The position numbers and the translations under genes were made by a program. From Sphaerisporangium rhizosphaerae (GTDB taxonomy: Bacteria; Actinomycetota; Actinomycetes; Streptosporangiales; Streptosporangiaceae): a stretch of 64,000 nt of DNA. Positions 15,908-25,031 of this stretch are shown in pieces. Within the stretch, counting starts at the first letter, position 1. Each line of letters starts with the position of its first letter. The stretch covers positions 55,500-119,499 of the forward strand of contig NZ_JBHTCG010000029.1 in assembly GCF_042665155.1 (NCBI RefSeq), read 5' to 3'. The notes under the pieces are model-generated. The model was not told the origin of the DNA. It saw nothing but the letters and a program-made list of their open reading frames with translations, and did not search any database.

Positions 15908-16837
15908 TCAGGTCGCCGCGGCTCTTCTGCGCGGGAGGCTCACGGCTCCCAGCGCCACCGCGGCGATGATGATGACCCCCTGCACGGCCGGCTCCAGTGC
16001 CCCCGAGATGCCGTACAGATTGAGCAGGGTGAACAGCGCCTCCAGGGTGAAGGCGCCCGCCATCGCGGCGACCACGGAGCCGCGGCCGCCACCGAGGGCC
16101 ACGCCGCCGAGCACCACCGCGGTGATGGCCTGGAATTCGAGACCGGCGCCGACCTGCGCGGAGACGCCGGCGAAGCCGCCGAGCAGGATCGCCGCGACCG
16201 CCGCGGAGAGCCCGGAGATCATGAACGCCACCGTCCGGACCCGCGCGACCCGGACACCGGACAGGGCCGCGGCCCGGTCGTTGTCGCCGGCCGCGACCAG
16301 CGTGCGGCCGAAGTCGGCGCGCATGGCCAGCATCGCCACGGCCCCGGCCACCACGAGGATCAGCACCGACCAGGGCACCGGGCCGAGGCTCCCGCGCCCG
16401 AGTTCGCGGAACTGCGAGGACAGGGCGCCGCGGGGCGCGCCGCCCGTCCACAGGAAGACGGCCCCGGACAGGATCAGCAGCATGCCGAGGGTGGCGATGA
16501 ACGACGGCACCCGCAGCATCGTGGTGACGACCCCGTTGACCAGCCCGGCCAGCAGCCCTAGGGCGATCAGCAGGGCCAGCACGGGCCAGGTCGCCTCCGC
16601 CGAGCCGTCGATGAGCCGGGCGGCGATCACCACCTCGGCGGTGACCAGCGAGCCGACCGACAGGTCGTACTCGCCGGACACGATCACGAAGTACTGCCCG
16701 GCCGCGAGGATCACCAGCGGCGCGGCGCGCTTGACGAAGGCGAGGAAGGCGGGCGGCTCCAGGAAGTACGGGTTGATGACCGCGATGGCCACCAGCAGCC
16801 CGGCCAGCACGACGAAGATCGGCAGCGCTCGCCTCAT
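15908..16837 (-). CDS. Sugar ABC transporter permease (RbsC-like), second subunit
   Basis: A 309-residue inner-membrane permease of the branched-chain/ribose (BPD_transp_2) family with about eight to ten transmembrane segments. The typical motifs are GQYFVIVSGEYDLSVGS, VPSFIATLGMLLILSGAVF, AAGDNDRAAALSGVRV and the conserved ITAVVLGGVALGGGRGS loop. The ATG at 16837 overlaps the stop of the upstream permease as ATGA, so both subunits are made in equal amount. With the first permease it forms the membrane channel of the importer. Confidence 0.94.
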   Translation of the reverse strand: MRRALPIFVVLAGLLVAIAVINPYFLEPPAFLAFVKRAAPLVILAAGQYFVIVSGEYDLSVGSLVTAEVVIAARLIDGSAEATWPVLALLIALGLLAGLVNGVVTTMLRVPSFIATLGMLLILSGAVFLWTGGAPRGALSSQFRELGRGSLGPVPWSVLILVVAGAVAMLAMRADFGRTLVAAGDNDRAAALSGVRVARVRTVAFMISGLSAAVAAILLGGFAGVSAQVGAGLEFQAITAVVLGGVALGGGRGSVVAAMAGAFTLEALFTLLNLYGISGALEPAVQGVIIIAAVALGAVSLPRRRAAAT

Positions 16838-17835
16838 GCCGTACGCCTCCCGCGCGCGTAGATCGCCAGGGCGGCCACCAGGACCACGCCGCGCACGACG
16901 TCCTTGGCGAAGGAGTTGATCTCCAGCTGGTTGAAGACGCTGTCGAGGACGGCGAGGAGCAGGACTCCTCCGACGGTGCCGGCCACCCCGCCGCGGCCAC
17001 CGGCCAGCGCCGTCCCGCCGAGCACGACCGCGGCGATCGACTCCAGGTCGTAACCGCCGTCGGTGCCCACCGTCGGAGCGCCGGCCCCGAGCCGGGAGGC
17101 GAGCAGCAGCCCGGCGATCCCGGCGCAGAGCGAGCACAGCACGTGGGCGACGACCACGACCCGCCCGGTCCGCACGCCCGACAGCCGCGCGACCTCGGCG
17201 TCCCCGCCGACGGCGTAGATCCGGTGGCCCAGGCGCGTCCTGCTCAGCAGGAACCACGCCGACACCGCCACGGCGGCCCACAACAGTGCCGACACCGGCA
17301 GCGGGCCGATGCGGTCGTACCCGAGATGCTGGAAGGAGGGCGGCACGCTCCCGGCCGGCCCGTCGTACCGCCAGTCCAGCACCCCTTTGAGGATCAGCGC
17401 GACGCCGAGCGTGGCGATGAAGGGGTGCACCTTGAGGCGGGTGACCACCAGTCCGTTCACCAGCCCGACCGTCGCGCTCACCGCGAGCGCCGCGGCGACC
17501 GCGGGCACCACCCCGGCGTCCCCGCCTGCCATGATCTCGGCCGCCACCAGGGAGGTCAGGCTGATCAGGTAGGCCACCGACAGGTCCAGGCTTCCGGTCA
17601 GGATCGCCACGGTCTGCCCCACGGCGACGATTCCCAGCGCCGCCGACCGCTGCTGGATCCCGACGACGTTCTCAAGGCCCAGGAACCCGCCGCCGTCCAG
17701 TTCGAACAGCACCCAGCCCAGCGCGATGAGCAGGACCAGGGCGAGGTACACCGCGCGCGCGGGCCGATCGGCCGACATCCACCCGAGATGGGCCACGCGG
17801 GCGGGGATTCGCCGCGGTTTGACGTGCTCGGTCAT
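16834..17835 (-). CDS. Sugar ABC transporter permease (RbsC-like), first subunit
   Basis: A 333-residue permease of the same family. It shows GQTVAILTGSLDLSVAYLIS, HPFIATLGVALILKGV, AVGGDAEVARLSGVRTG and IAAVVLGGTALAGGRGGV, at the same order as its neighbour. A basic N-terminal tail of about 25 residues precedes the first membrane segment. The start ATG at 17835 overlaps the ATPase stop as ATGA. The two permeases are clearly different proteins, so this is a heterodimeric channel. Confidence 0.94.
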   Translation of the reverse strand: MTEHVKPRRIPARVAHLGWMSADRPARAVYLALVLLIALGWVLFELDGGGFLGLENVVGIQQRSAALGIVAVGQTVAILTGSLDLSVAYLISLTSLVAAEIMAGGDAGVVPAVAAALAVSATVGLVNGLVVTRLKVHPFIATLGVALILKGVLDWRYDGPAGSVPPSFQHLGYDRIGPLPVSALLWAAVAVSAWFLLSRTRLGHRIYAVGGDAEVARLSGVRTGRVVVVAHVLCSLCAGIAGLLLASRLGAGAPTVGTDGGYDLESIAAVVLGGTALAGGRGGVAGTVGGVLLLAVLDSVFNQLEINSFAKDVVRGVVLVAALAIYARGRRTA

Positions 17836-19286
17836 GACGCGGCCGCCAGGCGCATGACGTCCTCCTCGGACGGGCCGGCCGGCAGTTCGCCGGTGACGCG
17901 GCCTTCGCGGAGCACCACGATGCGGTCGCTCATGCCGATGAGCTCGGGAAGCTCGGAGGAGATCATGAGGATCGCCATGCCACCGCGTGCCAGTTCGCGC
18001 ATCAGGTCGTGGATGGCGGCCTTGGCTCCGACGTCGACGCCGCGGGTGGGTTCGTCGAACAGCAAGACGCGCGGCGCGACCGCCATCCACTTGGCCAGCA
18101 CGACCTTCTGCTGGTTGCCTCCGGACAGTAATCGGACCTCCTGCGCGGGCCGGGGTGGTCTGAGCCCCACGCGCTCCAGCAACCGGTCCACTCCCTCCGG
18201 GCGCCGCCCGGTGGCCCGGGCGACCAGCATGGCGTTGTCGCGCACCTGCTGGTCCAGGAGCAGCCCCTCGGCCTTGCGGTCCTCGGTGACCAGCCCGATT
18301 CCGGCCACGATGCCCTCGCGGGGCGTCCGGGGACGGCATGGGGTCATCTCGCCGGTGGTGAAGGGCTCGGCGCCGAACAGCGCCTTGGCCAGTTCGGTGC
18401 GGCCCGAGCCCTGCAGTCCGCCCAGCCCGACGATCTCGCCCGCCCGAAGGTCGAGGTCGATGCCGCGCAGCTTGGCGTTGCCGCCGCCGCGCACGCGCAG
18501 CACCACCTCCCCGGGCGGCTGCGCGGCCCGGGGCGGGAAATAGGAGTCCAGCTCCCGTCCGACCATCAGACCGACCAGCGCGACGGGGGTCAGCGTGGAC
18601 GCGGCGGCGGTGGTGACCCGGACGCCGTCCTTGAGCACCGTGATGCGGTCCGCGAGCTCGAAGATCTCGCGGAGCCGGTGCGAGATGTACAGGACCGCGA
18701 TTCCGCGCCCGGTGAGCCGCCGCACCAGGGTGTAGAGCAACTCGACCTCGTGGTCGGCCAGGGCGGCGGTCGGCTCGTCCATCACCACGATGCGCGCGTT
18801 CAGCGACAGCGCCTTGGCGATCTCGACGACCTGCTGCTGCGCGACCGACAGCCGCCGGACGAGATCGCGCGGGCCGAACGACTCCTCACCGAGCGAGCGC
18901 AGCAGCTCACCGGTCGCCGACTCCATCGCGGCCCGGTCGACCAGCCCCCACCGGCCCGGTTCCCGGCCGAGGAACACGTTCTCGGCGACCGTCCGCTCCG
19001 GCAGCAGAGTGAACTCCTGATGGATGATCGCCACCCCGGACCGCTGCGCCTCGACCGGATGCCCGAACACCACACGCCGGCCGTCGATCTCGATCGTCCC
19101 CTCGTCCGGGGTGTGCACCCCTGCGAGGATCTTCATGAGCGTGGACTTGCCGGCGCCGTTCTCCCCCACTACGGCGTGCACCTGTCCGGCGGCCGCTTCC
19201 AGGTCCACGTCCCGCAGGACCCGGACGCCCAGGAAGCTCTTGCCGATGCCGGTCATCTTCAGCACGCGACCCGCCCTGCGGGGCAT
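17832..19286 (-). CDS. Sugar ABC transporter ATPase with two nucleotide-binding domains (RbsA-like)
   Basis: A 484-residue double ATPase of the RbsA/XylG group. Domain 1 has GENGAGKSTLMK (Walker A), LSVAQQQVVEIAKAL (signature) and MDEPTAAL. Domain 2 has the degenerate GGLQGSGRTELAK, LSGGNQQKVVLAKWM and FDEPTRGVDVG, plus the family marker VTEDRKAEGLLL. It is slightly shorter than the usual 500 residues because the segment between Walker A and VTEDRK in domain 2 is compact. The ATG at 19286 lacks a clear ribosome site; in-frame GTG at 19265 and ATG at 19256 are alternatives. First gene of the importer operon; no regulator gene lies directly upstream. Confidence 0.93.
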   Translation of the reverse strand: MPRRAGRVLKMTGIGKSFLGVRVLRDVDLEAAAGQVHAVVGENGAGKSTLMKILAGVHTPDEGTIEIDGRRVVFGHPVEAQRSGVAIIHQEFTLLPERTVAENVFLGREPGRWGLVDRAAMESATGELLRSLGEESFGPRDLVRRLSVAQQQVVEIAKALSLNARIVVMDEPTAALADHEVELLYTLVRRLTGRGIAVLYISHRLREIFELADRITVLKDGVRVTTAAASTLTPVALVGLMVGRELDSYFPPRAAQPPGEVVLRVRGGGNAKLRGIDLDLRAGEIVGLGGLQGSGRTELAKALFGAEPFTTGEMTPCRPRTPREGIVAGIGLVTEDRKAEGLLLDQQVRDNAMLVARATGRRPEGVDRLLERVGLRPPRPAQEVRLLSGGNQQKVVLAKWMAVAPRVLLFDEPTRGVDVGAKAAIHDLMRELARGGMAILMISSELPELIGMSDRIVVLREGRVTGELPAGPSEEDVMRLAAAS

Positions 19287-21048
19287 GCGCCGGCGCCGGC
19301 CGGGGCGGGAACGGCGCGCGGTGTCACGGCGGTGAGCCCGGCCATGACGAGTCTGCGTACCGCGTGTGGCGCGGCTTCGCGCATGGGCGCTCCTAACGAG
19401 GATGCGGGGGTGGGCGGATGACCAGGGCGGCGGCCGTGGTGGTGGCGGTCGGCCGGCGCCATCGCGGCGAAGGTCACTCGTCGCGGCGTGGAGGTCCTCC
19501 GGGCGGATCTTGTGCGGATGCGGGTATGGGTGTGGGCCGCGGGTGCGGGTGTGAGGTGCGGATGTGGCGTGGCCGACGTCCGGCGCGGTCCGCCGGACGA
19601 TCCGGCAGGCGTCGCGCCGGAGCCCGCACGCACGGGTCGGGAGCCGCCGGTCCCGGCGGTCTCCACCTCTGGTGGTGCGGGGGCCCTACCTGGCTGCCAC
19701 GCGGCCGGACGGGCGCACCCCTCCACCGGCTGCGATGAAGGCGGCGGACAGAGCACTCTGCGTCCGGCCCCGCAGGGTGGCCGGGGTCAGGTGTCCCGCG
19801 ACCACCGTGCGCGACCGGGTGTGGCCGGCGCGTCCCTCCGGGGGTCGCCTCGTCCGCGAAGCTTGTTCCGATCGGTCACGTGCTTCTCCAGGTTGACATG
19901 GCCTCGCGAGGCATGACATGGGATGTCTCCGAAGCAGGCAATGGAAGTCGACGTGGCCGACCACGCTGTGAAGGAACCGTGAGGCGCCTCCACACCCGCC
20001 GAGATGTGGCCCAGCCGTACAAGTCCTCGAAGGTGTGTGACCCGAGGTCTTGGCTACCAATTACGTTCTGATCACCCCGGGCGCGTCAAGACCTTAGGCA
20101 TGCCTATTTTCCGGGATCGGCGGTCCGGTCTCCGGCGCGGCCGACGTCATTTCGCTGCTCACCAGCCCGAATGGCCGCGCCGCGCACCCTGGACGCCTAC
20201 TGTCTCGATCCCGCTCCGCGCGAAATGATTCATACACAAAAGGTGGGATGTCTCAGGCTCATCCAGGGTGCTGATCGTCCTCGTCACACCGCCGGCCCGC
20301 AAGGCGCATGAACGTTTCATTCCTCGTACGCTCCGAGGCGGGCGAGGGTCGCTGACGAGGTGCCGGTTGGCGCCTCAGGCAGGTGGGGGGAACCGACCGG
20401 AGGCTTGACAGGTGCCGTGCGGCCATGTGTGCTCTCTGGACCTGGCGCCACATCCAACCGCCGATGGAGAAACGCCGGGCTTTTCCGACAGTAGCCATCA
20501 TCGACACTTTGGCCGCGCCCGTTGTCGGGTACGCGGCGAGGCCGGATTCGGTCGCGCCCGTACTCGAATCGGTTCGACGGCCACTGCCGAGGGCGCTTCG
20601 GGAGCGGGCGCTCGATGGACCCGTTCCCGCGGCGATCCTCCCTTGGGACGTGCCAGCTCCCGTCGGCTTCTCCTGGGCGCGGTGACGCCTGCTCCACCTC
20701 GTCAAGGATTCGACGACGCGGCCTCTATCGGATCGCGCAGGTCTGAGCACCGGAGGGCAGGGCGGCCAGCCCCGGTTACGCCCTGCCCTCCAGTGCTCGC
20801 GGGTACGGTGGCCATTCTCGAAGAGTGCGCCCCACTCCTCTCACCGCACCCGGGCTTGTCACCCGTGAATCACACCTTCAACGGTAGGCGGCCGGGCGCA
20901 GATTTGCAACTATTCCTACTAGCTTTACATGGTTAGTTCGCGCTTCCCCATAAGCCGGCGGACCGGCCGACAAGCATCGGGCAAGTGATCCACGGCATCG
21001 TGGGAAGCGTCCTAGGAAGGCCGCGGCGACGGTGTGGAGACAGCAGCC
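19287..21048. other. 1.76-kb region without a convincing gene
   Basis: Open frames here are arginine/proline-rich shadows with no recognisable protein family, on either strand. What can be seen: TTGACATGG followed by the perfect palindrome GCCTCGCGAGGC (19901-19912) and a second TGACATGG (19914); the palindrome TAGGCATGCCTA (20095-20106) just before a T-rich patch; a long hairpin (20745-20798); and an AT-richer stretch at 20903-20945 that may hold the promoter of the ATP-grasp gene. The left end must contain the promoter of the sugar importer operon. Degraded genes or non-coding RNA are possible. Confidence 0.5.
20745..20798. terminator. Long GC-rich hairpin without an adjacent gene
   Basis: The arms GAGCAC-C-GGAGGGCAGGGCG and CGCCCTGCCCTCC-A-GTGCTC pair over 19 positions with a single C-A mismatch, around a 14-base loop. 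It is shaped like a strong factor-independent terminator, but no coding gene ends into it on either strand within several hundred bases. It may end a non-coding transcript or shield the ATP-grasp gene from upstream transcription. Confidence 0.55.
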
Positions 21049-21966
21049 ATGAGCGGTACGGTGCTCGTCCTCACCGAGGACGGCGACCCCCAGGCGCGGC
21101 ACGTCGCTCGCGCCCTCGCCGGACGGGGAGCCGACACGCTGGTCCTGGTGCCGGAATGGTTCCCCGGCTCCGCGCGGCTGTCGGTGACCCTCGACCCGTC
21201 GGGATCGGCCCGGCGCACACTGGTCACCGGAGACCGGCGCCTCGACCTCGACCGGCTCACCTCCGTCTGGTTCCGGCGCCCCGGCCCCCCGGCCGGGGCC
21301 GGTTCCGGCGAAAGCGCCGTCCAGCAGAACGGGTTCGCCTCCGACGTGTGGGACACCCTGGCCTGCCCCGCCGTCCCGGCGTCCCGTGCGGTGATCCAGC
21401 GGGCCCAGCGCAAGCTCTACCAGCTCTCGGTGGCCGGCCGGCTCGGCTTCGAGCTGCCCTCCACGCTGATCAGCACCGACCACGACGAACTGCTCGACTT
21501 CTACCTCGCCCACCAGGGGCAGATCGTCACCCGGGTGCTCGACCGGCCGTGGGCCATCCCCGAGCGCAACCCGTCAGAGGACGAGGTCGTCACGCTCTCC
21601 GACCCGCACGGGACGGGCCCGTTCCCGCTGGTCGCCCAGGCGCACGTGCTGCGCCGGCTGGCCCTGCGGGTGGTCGTCACCGGCGCGCGGCTGTTCGCCG
21701 CCGAGATCCACTCACCCAGGAGCACGCGGCGGCTGCGCCCGCACCGGCTGCCCGAGGACGTGCACCGGCGCTGCCTGCGCCTCATGCGGCACCTCGGGCT
21801 GTCGTTCGGGACGATCGACCTGACCCTGACCCCCGAGGGCCGCTACGTCTTCCTGGAGGTCAACCCGGAGGGAGGCTTCCTGCTGATCGAGCAGATCACC
21901 GCCATGCCCATCACCGAAGCCCTCTGCGACCTCCTGCTCACCCCGCCGGCGCCGGAACAAGCATGA
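21049..21966 (+). CDS. ATP-grasp protein of the MvdD/TgmB peptide-ligase type
   Basis: A 305-residue ATP-grasp enzyme resembling the maturases that form ester or amide crosslinks in graspetide peptides (MvdD/TgmB, 'SAV_5884' type). The pre-ATP-grasp part has VLVLTEDGDPQARHVARAL and the marker WFRRP. KLYQLSVAGRLGFELPSTLIS and FGTIDLTLTPEGRYVFLEVNPEGGF carry the ATP- and metal-binding residues (D, E, N). I start at the ATG at 21049 (GGAG nine bases upstream); the GTG at 21034 is the alternative. No precursor peptide with a repeated acidic core was found in the flanks. It could instead ligate a small molecule. Confidence 0.78.
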   Translation: MSGTVLVLTEDGDPQARHVARALAGRGADTLVLVPEWFPGSARLSVTLDPSGSARRTLVTGDRRLDLDRLTSVWFRRPGPPAGAGSGESAVQQNGFASDVWDTLACPAVPASRAVIQRAQRKLYQLSVAGRLGFELPSTLISTDHDELLDFYLAHQGQIVTRVLDRPWAIPERNPSEDEVVTLSDPHGTGPFPLVAQAHVLRRLALRVVVTGARLFAAEIHSPRSTRRLRPHRLPEDVHRRCLRLMRHLGLSFGTIDLTLTPEGRYVFLEVNPEGGFLLIEQITAMPITEALCDLLLTPPAPEQA

Positions 21967-21978
21967 ATCCCCCGTCAT

Positions 21979-22012
21979 CGTCCGGCCCGGCGGGGATCCG
22001 CCGGTCCGGACG
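21979..22012. terminator. Bidirectional terminator between convergent genes
   Basis: CGTCCGG and CCGGACG form the outer stem and GGCGG/CCGCC an inner one. The element lies in the 52-base gap between the ATP-grasp gene and the convergent SGNH hydrolase gene. Confidence 0.75.
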
Positions 22013-22018
22013 ACACGG

Positions 22019-23152
22019 TCAGAGGCGGAGGAAGGCGAGGTCCACGGCGTCGGCCATGGCCTGCGCGCCCGCGTCGTTGGGGTGCAGGTGGTCGCCGCTG
22101 TCAAGGTCGGGGCGGATCGCGTCCGGCTGACCGGGGTCGGCCACGGCGTGCGCGTAGTCCACGACCGCGTCGAAGACGCCGGAGGTGCGGATCCAGTCGT
22201 TGACCGCCCTGCGCACGACCTGACCCTCCGGGGTGTCCACGCCCGGGTAGATGGTGCCCAGGTACGGTCCCATGGTCCCGCCGATGACGGTCAGGCCCGC
22301 GTCGCGGGCCCGCCGGGCCAGCTCGGCGAAACCGGCCGTGAGGTCGTCGGCGGACGGCGGCCGGTCGCCGTTCGCGGAGCCGAGGCCGATGTCGTTCAGC
22401 CCGAAGTGCAGCAGGACGTGCGTCGCGCCCGGCACCGACAGGACGTCCCGGTCGAAGCGCGCGAGCCCGTGCAGGCCCACCTCGTCGGTCAGCAGGCGGT
22501 TGCCGCCGAGACCCTGGTTCACCACCCAGCCGCGCTCAAGCCGGGCGTTGAGGAGGTTGGGAAAGCGGAGATTGGCGCCGTGGGTGGTGCCGGCCCCCTC
22601 GAACCAGGAGTCCCCGAAGGCCACGGCCACGGCGGTCCCCTCGGGGGCCAGGACGTCCACGCCGGTGATGAAGAAGCGGGAGTCGACCTCCTCGGCGGCC
22701 GGAAGCGAGGACGCCGACACCGCGTCGCCCTCGGCCACGTAGCCGGTCTCCAGCGGAGTGTGGGAGTAGGTCGCCGGGCCGGTCTCCTCCGGCAGGTACA
22801 GGCTCACGGCCAGGTCGGTCCCCGCACTGACGGCCTGGGGCACGGCGTCGGAGGCGACCTCGGCGCCGGGGGCGAGGGTGACCTCGGCGGCGCCGCCGAA
22901 CGTGAGCGGCGCGTCGGTGCCGGGAAGGATCTCGCCGCCGGACTTCCGTAAGGCCACGCGGGCGGCGGCCACCACGAGCGGCCGGTCGCCGAAGCGGTTG
23001 GTGAGCAGCACGCGAAGCGCCTCTCCCCCGCCGTCGAGGTGGAGGATCTGCCGGAGGGTCTGGCCGGCGAAGCCACGGGGCTCCTTGAAGCTGAAGCTTT
23101 CAGCGGGACTGAGAACGGCTGAGCGGAACGCGGCGGTCCAAGTCGTCGTCAT
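22019..23152 (-). CDS. SGNH/GDSL-family hydrolase
   Basis: A 377-residue esterase-like enzyme. The four SGNH blocks are clear: GDSWFEGAG (catalytic Ser), QGLGGNRLL (Gly), HFGLNDIG (Asn) and GDHLHPND (Asp and His of the triad). The N-terminal 180 residues form a beta-rich domain (TLRQILHLDGGGEALRVLLTNRFGDRPL) typical of actinobacterial GDSL proteins in which a jelly-roll-like domain precedes the hydrolase. No signal peptide is seen with the ATG at 23152; the open frame continues to a TTG at 23203 that does not add one. So it is either cytoplasmic or exported by another route. Likely substrates are acetylated carbohydrates or lipids. Confidence 0.87.
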   Translation of the reverse strand: MTTTWTAAFRSAVLSPAESFSFKEPRGFAGQTLRQILHLDGGGEALRVLLTNRFGDRPLVVAAARVALRKSGGEILPGTDAPLTFGGAAEVTLAPGAEVASDAVPQAVSAGTDLAVSLYLPEETGPATYSHTPLETGYVAEGDAVSASSLPAAEEVDSRFFITGVDVLAPEGTAVAVAFGDSWFEGAGTTHGANLRFPNLLNARLERGWVVNQGLGGNRLLTDEVGLHGLARFDRDVLSVPGATHVLLHFGLNDIGLGSANGDRPPSADDLTAGFAELARRARDAGLTVIGGTMGPYLGTIYPGVDTPEGQVVRRAVNDWIRTSGVFDAVVDYAHAVADPGQPDAIRPDLDSGDHLHPNDAGAQAMADAVDLAFLRL

Positions 23153-23279
23153 GGCCGTCCAGAACACCCGCGCATACCACCCTGTTCCCGATATAGGCGG
23201 CAAATGACTTCCTCAGCTGATCCTCCCGGCATATCCTCCAGCGATACTCGCCCGGGAAGCGGCTCAGAGGAGGAACACG

Positions 23280-24992
23280 ATGTCACGGCGTTCCGGAGCA
23301 GGGAAATGGTCGCTATGCGCACTCGGGCTGACGCTCCTGGCCCAGGGGCAACCCGCCTCGGCAGCCGCCAACGGGCCCGTACGCCCGGCCGGCGGCCCGG
23401 CCGCCGCCACCGGCACGACTGCGAACCGGGCGGCCGATTTCACGGTCTTCGCCTTCAGCCAGTCCGACGTGGAGCAGGAAGACCCGCAGGTGTACAAGCT
23501 GGTCCCGGACATCAATATCAGGGCCATCGGGAAATGGTCCACCAACGGTGATGAGCCGGCCGACTACAACTTCGGCCAGATCAGGCGTTACCACGACAAG
23601 GGCATCACGTTCATGGGCAGCGGGACGTCCAGCGTCATCTTCCCGCAGGACTTCCCCAGCGCCGAAGTGTTCGACGACATGTCGACGCGCGACGCGAACG
23701 GCGATCCGGTCCCCCACGACGAGTTCGGGTTCCCCGAGCCCGCACGCCGGGGCAACCTGTTCAACCCGAAATATCGCCGGTACCTGCTGGACTGGGCCGA
23801 GATCCAGGTCGACGGCGGCGTGGACGGGGTCACCTTCGACGAGGTGAACGCCGGGTTCAGCGGCGGGCAGAAGTACGGCTTCAATGGCAACGAGGGATTC
23901 GACGACTACGCCATCGCCGACTTCACCCGATACCTGCTGAACAAGTACCCCGCTTTCACGGCCACCGACTGGAAGAGCCGCTTCGGAATGACCGACGGCA
24001 ACCTCCCGAGGCGCGACGTCCCCGCCGGAGACCTGACGCGCAACTTCGACTACCGCGCCTACCTCAAGGCGAACGGCTGGAACGCAGACCCCCTCGCCTC
24101 CGCCAATCCGCTGGCCGGCGAGTGGGGGCGGGTGACCGCCAACCGGATGTACGCCGAGGACACCTCGTTCACCGGGACCTACCTGCGGCGCTACTGGAAG
24201 CAGATGGTGGACGAACTGCGGGCCTACGCGCTGCGGACCGCGCACCGCCGGATCCTGATCTCCTCCAACGGGCTCCTGCCGTACGTGGACTTCAACAGCG
24301 TCGGGATGTACCCCTGGAATCCCGACGAGCAGACGCCCGACTACCGGGGCGCCGACTACGTCCCCGTCGTCGGCGGCCACCTGAACGGCGCCAAGTCGCT
24401 GCAGGCCAACTACCGGTACCTGAAGGACCAGAGCCGCCGCATCGCCGGCGACGTCCCGGTGACCGTCTTCATCGACTGGCCGAACGACATGATGACCGAC
24501 TACCTGAACCTGCCGCTCGCCGAGAAGCAGGACTACTGGAAGATCTTCGGCGCCGAGGCCTACGCCAACGGCATCTTCCCGGCCTTCCACCTGAAGGACA
24601 CGGTCGGCAGCCCGACCGCCGAACAGTACGGCATGCTCGACTTCTTCCGGACCTACACCCGGTTCTACAAGGATCACCGATCGCTCTACCAGCGCAACGA
24701 CATCGGGGCGCAGGCCGTGAGCGTCGGGACGCCCAACGTGTCGGCGAGCCTGCTCCAGCAGCGCGGCACCAGAGCGCGGTCCATCCACCTCGTCAACCAC
24801 AACTACGCCCAGGGCATCGTCCCGCAGAGCCAACTCAGCGTGCGGACGCGGCTCCCGCAGTGCCCGCGAAAGGTCTCCCTGATCTCCCCCGACTTCGCCG
24901 GCTCCAAGACCCCCGCCTCCTCCTGCCACCAGGGCCAACTAACGGTCACCGTCGACCGCCTCGACCACTACGACATCCTCACCCTGAGCTGA
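23280..24992 (+). CDS. Secreted putative glycoside hydrolase-like TIM barrel protein
   Basis: A 570-residue exported protein. The first 29 residues are a signal peptide ending ASA-A, followed by an Ala/Gly/Pro-rich linker to about residue 50. The body resembles the catalytic barrel of uncharacterised bacterial glycosidase-like proteins: KWSTNGDEPADYNFGQIRRYH, GVDGVTFDEVNAGF (a likely acidic residue pair at the end of a beta-strand), ILISSNGLLPYVD and VTVFIDWPNDMM. A small beta-rich C-terminal domain follows (SIHLVNHNY to LDHYDILTLS) with paired cysteines. GAGGAGG lies before the ATG. I do not recognise a numbered GH family and give no substrate. Confidence 0.75.
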   Translation: MSRRSGAGKWSLCALGLTLLAQGQPASAAANGPVRPAGGPAAATGTTANRAADFTVFAFSQSDVEQEDPQVYKLVPDINIRAIGKWSTNGDEPADYNFGQIRRYHDKGITFMGSGTSSVIFPQDFPSAEVFDDMSTRDANGDPVPHDEFGFPEPARRGNLFNPKYRRYLLDWAEIQVDGGVDGVTFDEVNAGFSGGQKYGFNGNEGFDDYAIADFTRYLLNKYPAFTATDWKSRFGMTDGNLPRRDVPAGDLTRNFDYRAYLKANGWNADPLASANPLAGEWGRVTANRMYAEDTSFTGTYLRRYWKQMVDELRAYALRTAHRRILISSNGLLPYVDFNSVGMYPWNPDEQTPDYRGADYVPVVGGHLNGAKSLQANYRYLKDQSRRIAGDVPVTVFIDWPNDMMTDYLNLPLAEKQDYWKIFGAEAYANGIFPAFHLKDTVGSPTAEQYGMLDFFRTYTRFYKDHRSLYQRNDIGAQAVSVGTPNVSASLLQQRGTRARSIHLVNHNYAQGIVPQSQLSVRTRLPQCPRKVSLISPDFAGSKTPASSCHQGQLTVTVDRLDHYDILTLS

Positions 24993-25031
24993 GGTCCCGC
25001 AGCATCGAGTCAACCGCGACGGAGACCAGGA

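Noticed and set aside
19259..19756. 165-codon frame upstream of the sugar importer operon
   Set aside because: Pro/Arg/His-rich, no ribosome site, overlaps the ATPase start; no similarity to a known regulator.
20095..20106. TAGGCATGCCTA as an iron-box (IdeR/DtxR) site
   Set aside because: The arms match TTAGG/CCTAA only partly and the spacing is four bases, shorter than the 19-base iron box.
20412..20936. 174-codon frame before the ATP-grasp gene, considered as a graspetide precursor
   Set aside because: It runs through the long hairpin and has no repeated Thr/Ser-Glu/Asp core; the 3' end VNHTFNGRRPGADLQL is not like known precursors.
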